DNA of 26,588 bases from Ramlibacter sp. GTDB lineage: Bacteria; Pseudomonadota; Gammaproteobacteria; Burkholderiales; Burkholderiaceae. The DNA lies in the NCBI GenBank assembly GCA_014376915.1, contig JACMQP010000287.1, positions 1-26,588 of the forward strand. The letters are read 5' to 3'. Positions 24,598-26,588 of this stretch are shown in pieces. The translations under genes and the position numbers were made by a program. Under the pieces are notes generated by a model that was not told the DNA's origin, searched no databases, and worked only from the letters and a program-made list of their open reading frames with translations. Position 1 is the stretch's first letter. The number at the start of each line of letters is the position of its first letter.

Positions 24598-26565
24598 TCA
24601 GACGAGCACGCGATGGGTGCGGCCGGGATTGGGGTCGAGCTTGAGCAGGGTGCCCAGCGTTTGATGCCGCGGCTTGGGGCGCGTGGCCTTGCGCACATGC
24701 ACGGCGTGACCATCGCGACGCTGCATGGTGACGGTGACCCGGCGCTGCGTGGCCAGCGCCTGACGCAGCGTGTTCCAGCTGTCGTTGACGCCGTGAGCCT
24801 TGAGTTGCAGGCGCAGCGTGTGCACGAAGTGATAGGCCAGCACGCTGATGAACAAATGCCCTTCGACGCGTCGATCAATTCGGTGGAACACCGGGCGCAG
24901 GCCCAGGTCGGTCTTCAGTGAGCGGAACACCGACTCCAGCTCGGTGAGCATGATGTAGGTGCGCCACAGCGTGGCGTTGTCCTGATCTACAAGCGTCGTG
25001 CGCAGACAGTACACGCCCGGATGCGCAGCCGCGCTGCCGGGCTTGATGCGTTTGACCCAGGTGATGGCGGTGACGAGTTTGCCCTCGGGGTCGGTGGCCA
25101 CCGTGATCTCGTAGTGCTGGGCCGCGCGCGCGAAGCGCTGCTTGGCGCGGCCCAGGCGCTGCATGAAGGTGGCCACGTCGGTGCCGCGCGGCTTGCTCAG
25201 GCCGGCCTGCAACTTGGTCAGCGCAGCCTCCAGGCCACTGGCCTTGGCCGTATCGATGGCACGGTCCTTCTCCTCGCGCGCGGGCGAGTGGCAGTACAGC
25301 AGCACATGGCCCTGCGCATCCAGCACGCGTTGCAACTGGATCGTCACCTCGCCGGCCGATTGCACCTCGGTGGCCAGCGCCGGGTCGAACTGGCGCTCGC
25401 GCAGCTTGGAGACGACCACGTAGTGATAGCCCTGCTCGCGCAGCCAGGTCAGATTGGCCTCGGTGGCGATCCCCGCGTCCATCACCACCGTCGCCCCAGG
25501 GGCCGCGTCCAGGCCCGTGAGCATGCCTTGGAGCGTGGTGGGCTCGCTGGCGTTGCCAGCGAAGAACTGCACGCGCCGCACGAAGCCACTGCCGTCCAGT
25601 GCCATCGCCAGCGTCACGAGCGGGCAGTCGCTACGGCACTCCTTGCTGTGGCCGCGTTTGGCCTTGCTCACCCCGGCGGCCACGCCCTCGAAGTAGGTGT
25701 TGGTCAGGTCATACAGGGTGATGGTCTGAGGCCCCAAGCCGAACATCGAGCGCGCTTGGCCGAACAGGTGCTCCTGCAAGGCGTCGCAGTGCTTGTACAG
25801 CGCGTCCGATGCGCGGTACAGGCGGTTCAGGTCCATCTTCTCGAAGTCGTAGTCAATGAGTTCACCCAGCGCCGACGTGTCCTTCAACCAGGCGTGGGTG
25901 GCCCGCTCGCTGCCCGGCTGGGCCATGCGCGCAACGATGTTGCCAACAGCCGCGGCGATCTGCGGGCGGTTCAGGCCCAACTCGCTGAGCTTGTCCTCCA
26001 GGCCGCATTGGCGCATTGCCGACAGCGCAGCGTGCTCCACGCCCACGCTGCGTGGGTCGACCAGTTCAAGCGAGTCGAGATCGACCTCTTGGTAGCGCGC
26101 GAGCTCGCCGGCTTGACTGGCCGGGCTGCGCGGTGGACCGCTGGGTGGCTTGGCGGCCTTGGCAGGCGCTGGGGCGGCGCGATCTGCGCGCACCGTGGGC
26201 GCCGCGCCCAGGCTGGGCACGGCAGGCTTGCGGGCAATGATCTGGGCTGCAAAGCGTTGTGCGAAGGCTTGCACCTCCTCAGGCAGCGTTGCCTCCAGCA
26301 TCGAGGCCTGCCCGTGCACCAGTTCGTCGATGCGCTGAGCCAGCGCGGGCCAATGCACTTGAGGCAGATCGAAGTGGCTACCCAGGTTGAGTAAGGTGGT
26401 CTGCTTGACGGCGCTACCCACTCGCTCGCTGTGCACCAGCCGGAATGTGACATAGGGCTCGCCGGACGTGCGATTGCGGGTTTGGGTGCGCCGGATGAAC
26501 ATCTCTCGATACTGCACGAAACGGCGGCTCGTGGAGCATACGTTACAAACTATTATGGCACTACA
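24541..26565. mobile_element. IS1634-type insertion sequence (ends approximate)
   Basis: One transposase gene between related terminal sequences. The inverted pair TGTAGTTGCC (24557-24566) and GGCACTACA (26557-26565, which reads TGTAGTGCC on the other strand) differs by one inserted T. In addition TATGGCACTAC occurs in direct orientation at 24541-24551 and 26554-26564 and may be a target duplication or part of the ends. Family members are known for long, variable target duplications, so the outer borders cannot be fixed from this window. Confidence 0.6.
24598..26502 (-). CDS. IS1634-family transposase
   Basis: A 634-residue DDE transposase of the IS4/IS1634 group that cuts and inserts the element. 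The catalytic residues are D265 (TLYDLTNTYFEG), D342 (VVMDAGIATEANL) and E523 (LESVFRSLK, with K530 seven residues on, the family's E-6-K spacing). The insert between the second D and the E is long, as usual for this group. The N-terminal 135 residues include an Ala/Pro-rich linker. ATG 26502 is preferred; the frame extends to 26571 but that part overlaps the right end of the element and looks non-coding. The gene is intact, so it is potentially active. Confidence 0.9.
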   Translation of the reverse strand: MFIRRTQTRNRTSGEPYVTFRLVHSERVGSAVKQTTLLNLGSHFDLPQVHWPALAQRIDELVHGQASMLEATLPEEVQAFAQRFAAQIIARKPAVPSLGAAPTVRADRAAPAPAKAAKPPSGPPRSPASQAGELARYQEVDLDSLELVDPRSVGVEHAALSAMRQCGLEDKLSELGLNRPQIAAAVGNIVARMAQPGSERATHAWLKDTSALGELIDYDFEKMDLNRLYRASDALYKHCDALQEHLFGQARSMFGLGPQTITLYDLTNTYFEGVAAGVSKAKRGHSKECRSDCPLVTLAMALDGSGFVRRVQFFAGNASEPTTLQGMLTGLDAAPGATVVMDAGIATEANLTWLREQGYHYVVVSKLRERQFDPALATEVQSAGEVTIQLQRVLDAQGHVLLYCHSPAREEKDRAIDTAKASGLEAALTKLQAGLSKPRGTDVATFMQRLGRAKQRFARAAQHYEITVATDPEGKLVTAITWVKRIKPGSAAAHPGVYCLRTTLVDQDNATLWRTYIMLTELESVFRSLKTDLGLRPVFHRIDRRVEGHLFISVLAYHFVHTLRLQLKAHGVNDSWNTLRQALATQRRVTVTMQRRDGHAVHVRKATRPKPRHQTLGTLLKLDPNPGRTHRVLV

Positions 26566-26588
26566 TTTCACTCTTTGAGCGACCCCCA

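Overview
The window is high-GC DNA with densely packed genes, and both gene content and order fit a betaproteobacterium of the order Burkholderiales (Leptothrix/Rubrivivax/Methylibium-like). The best marker is the block mreB (divergent) - gatC - gatA - gatB, then a DUF4124 protein, pyrE and exodeoxyribonuclease III. The genus is inferred from gene content and order, not measured.

Region 1 (1-6796) is housekeeping. It holds the 5' part of mreB, the GatCAB tRNA amidotransferase operon, a secreted DUF4124 protein overlapping pyrE by one base, and an Xth-type nuclease divergent from pyrE across only 14 bp. Region 2 (6797-9948) carries a small unknown protein in tandem with a divergent FtsH-like membrane protease, then a carboxylesterase with its own promoter. 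Region 3 (9949-14840) is regulatory: a LuxR-type protein with a PAS-like sensor region, a Crp/Fnr-family regulator with a recognisable cyclic-nucleotide-binding motif, and a class III nucleotide cyclase-ATPase-TPR protein. The last two may form a local cyclic-nucleotide circuit. The spaces between these genes are rich in inverted and phased direct repeats.

Region 4 (14796-23822, all on the minus strand) runs from an ECF sigma factor and its membrane anti-sigma factor through an AmpG-type muropeptide permease and a TAT-like-exported M48 metalloprotease to a 1559-residue protein. That protein joins an N-terminal domain I do not recognise, a complete DyP-type heme peroxidase, a degenerate cytochrome P450-like domain and a C-terminal SGNH/GDSL hydrolase. 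It is the most unusual object here: two heme-enzyme folds and a hydrolase in one chain, possibly under control of the same envelope-stress sigma factor. Its last 15 codons overlap the end of the cyclase gene tail to tail.

Region 5 (23915-26588) has a flavin reductase-like gene, a hairpin-bearing spacer and an IS1634-type insertion sequence that reaches almost to the window edge. I saw no rRNA, tRNA, CRISPR array or prophage.
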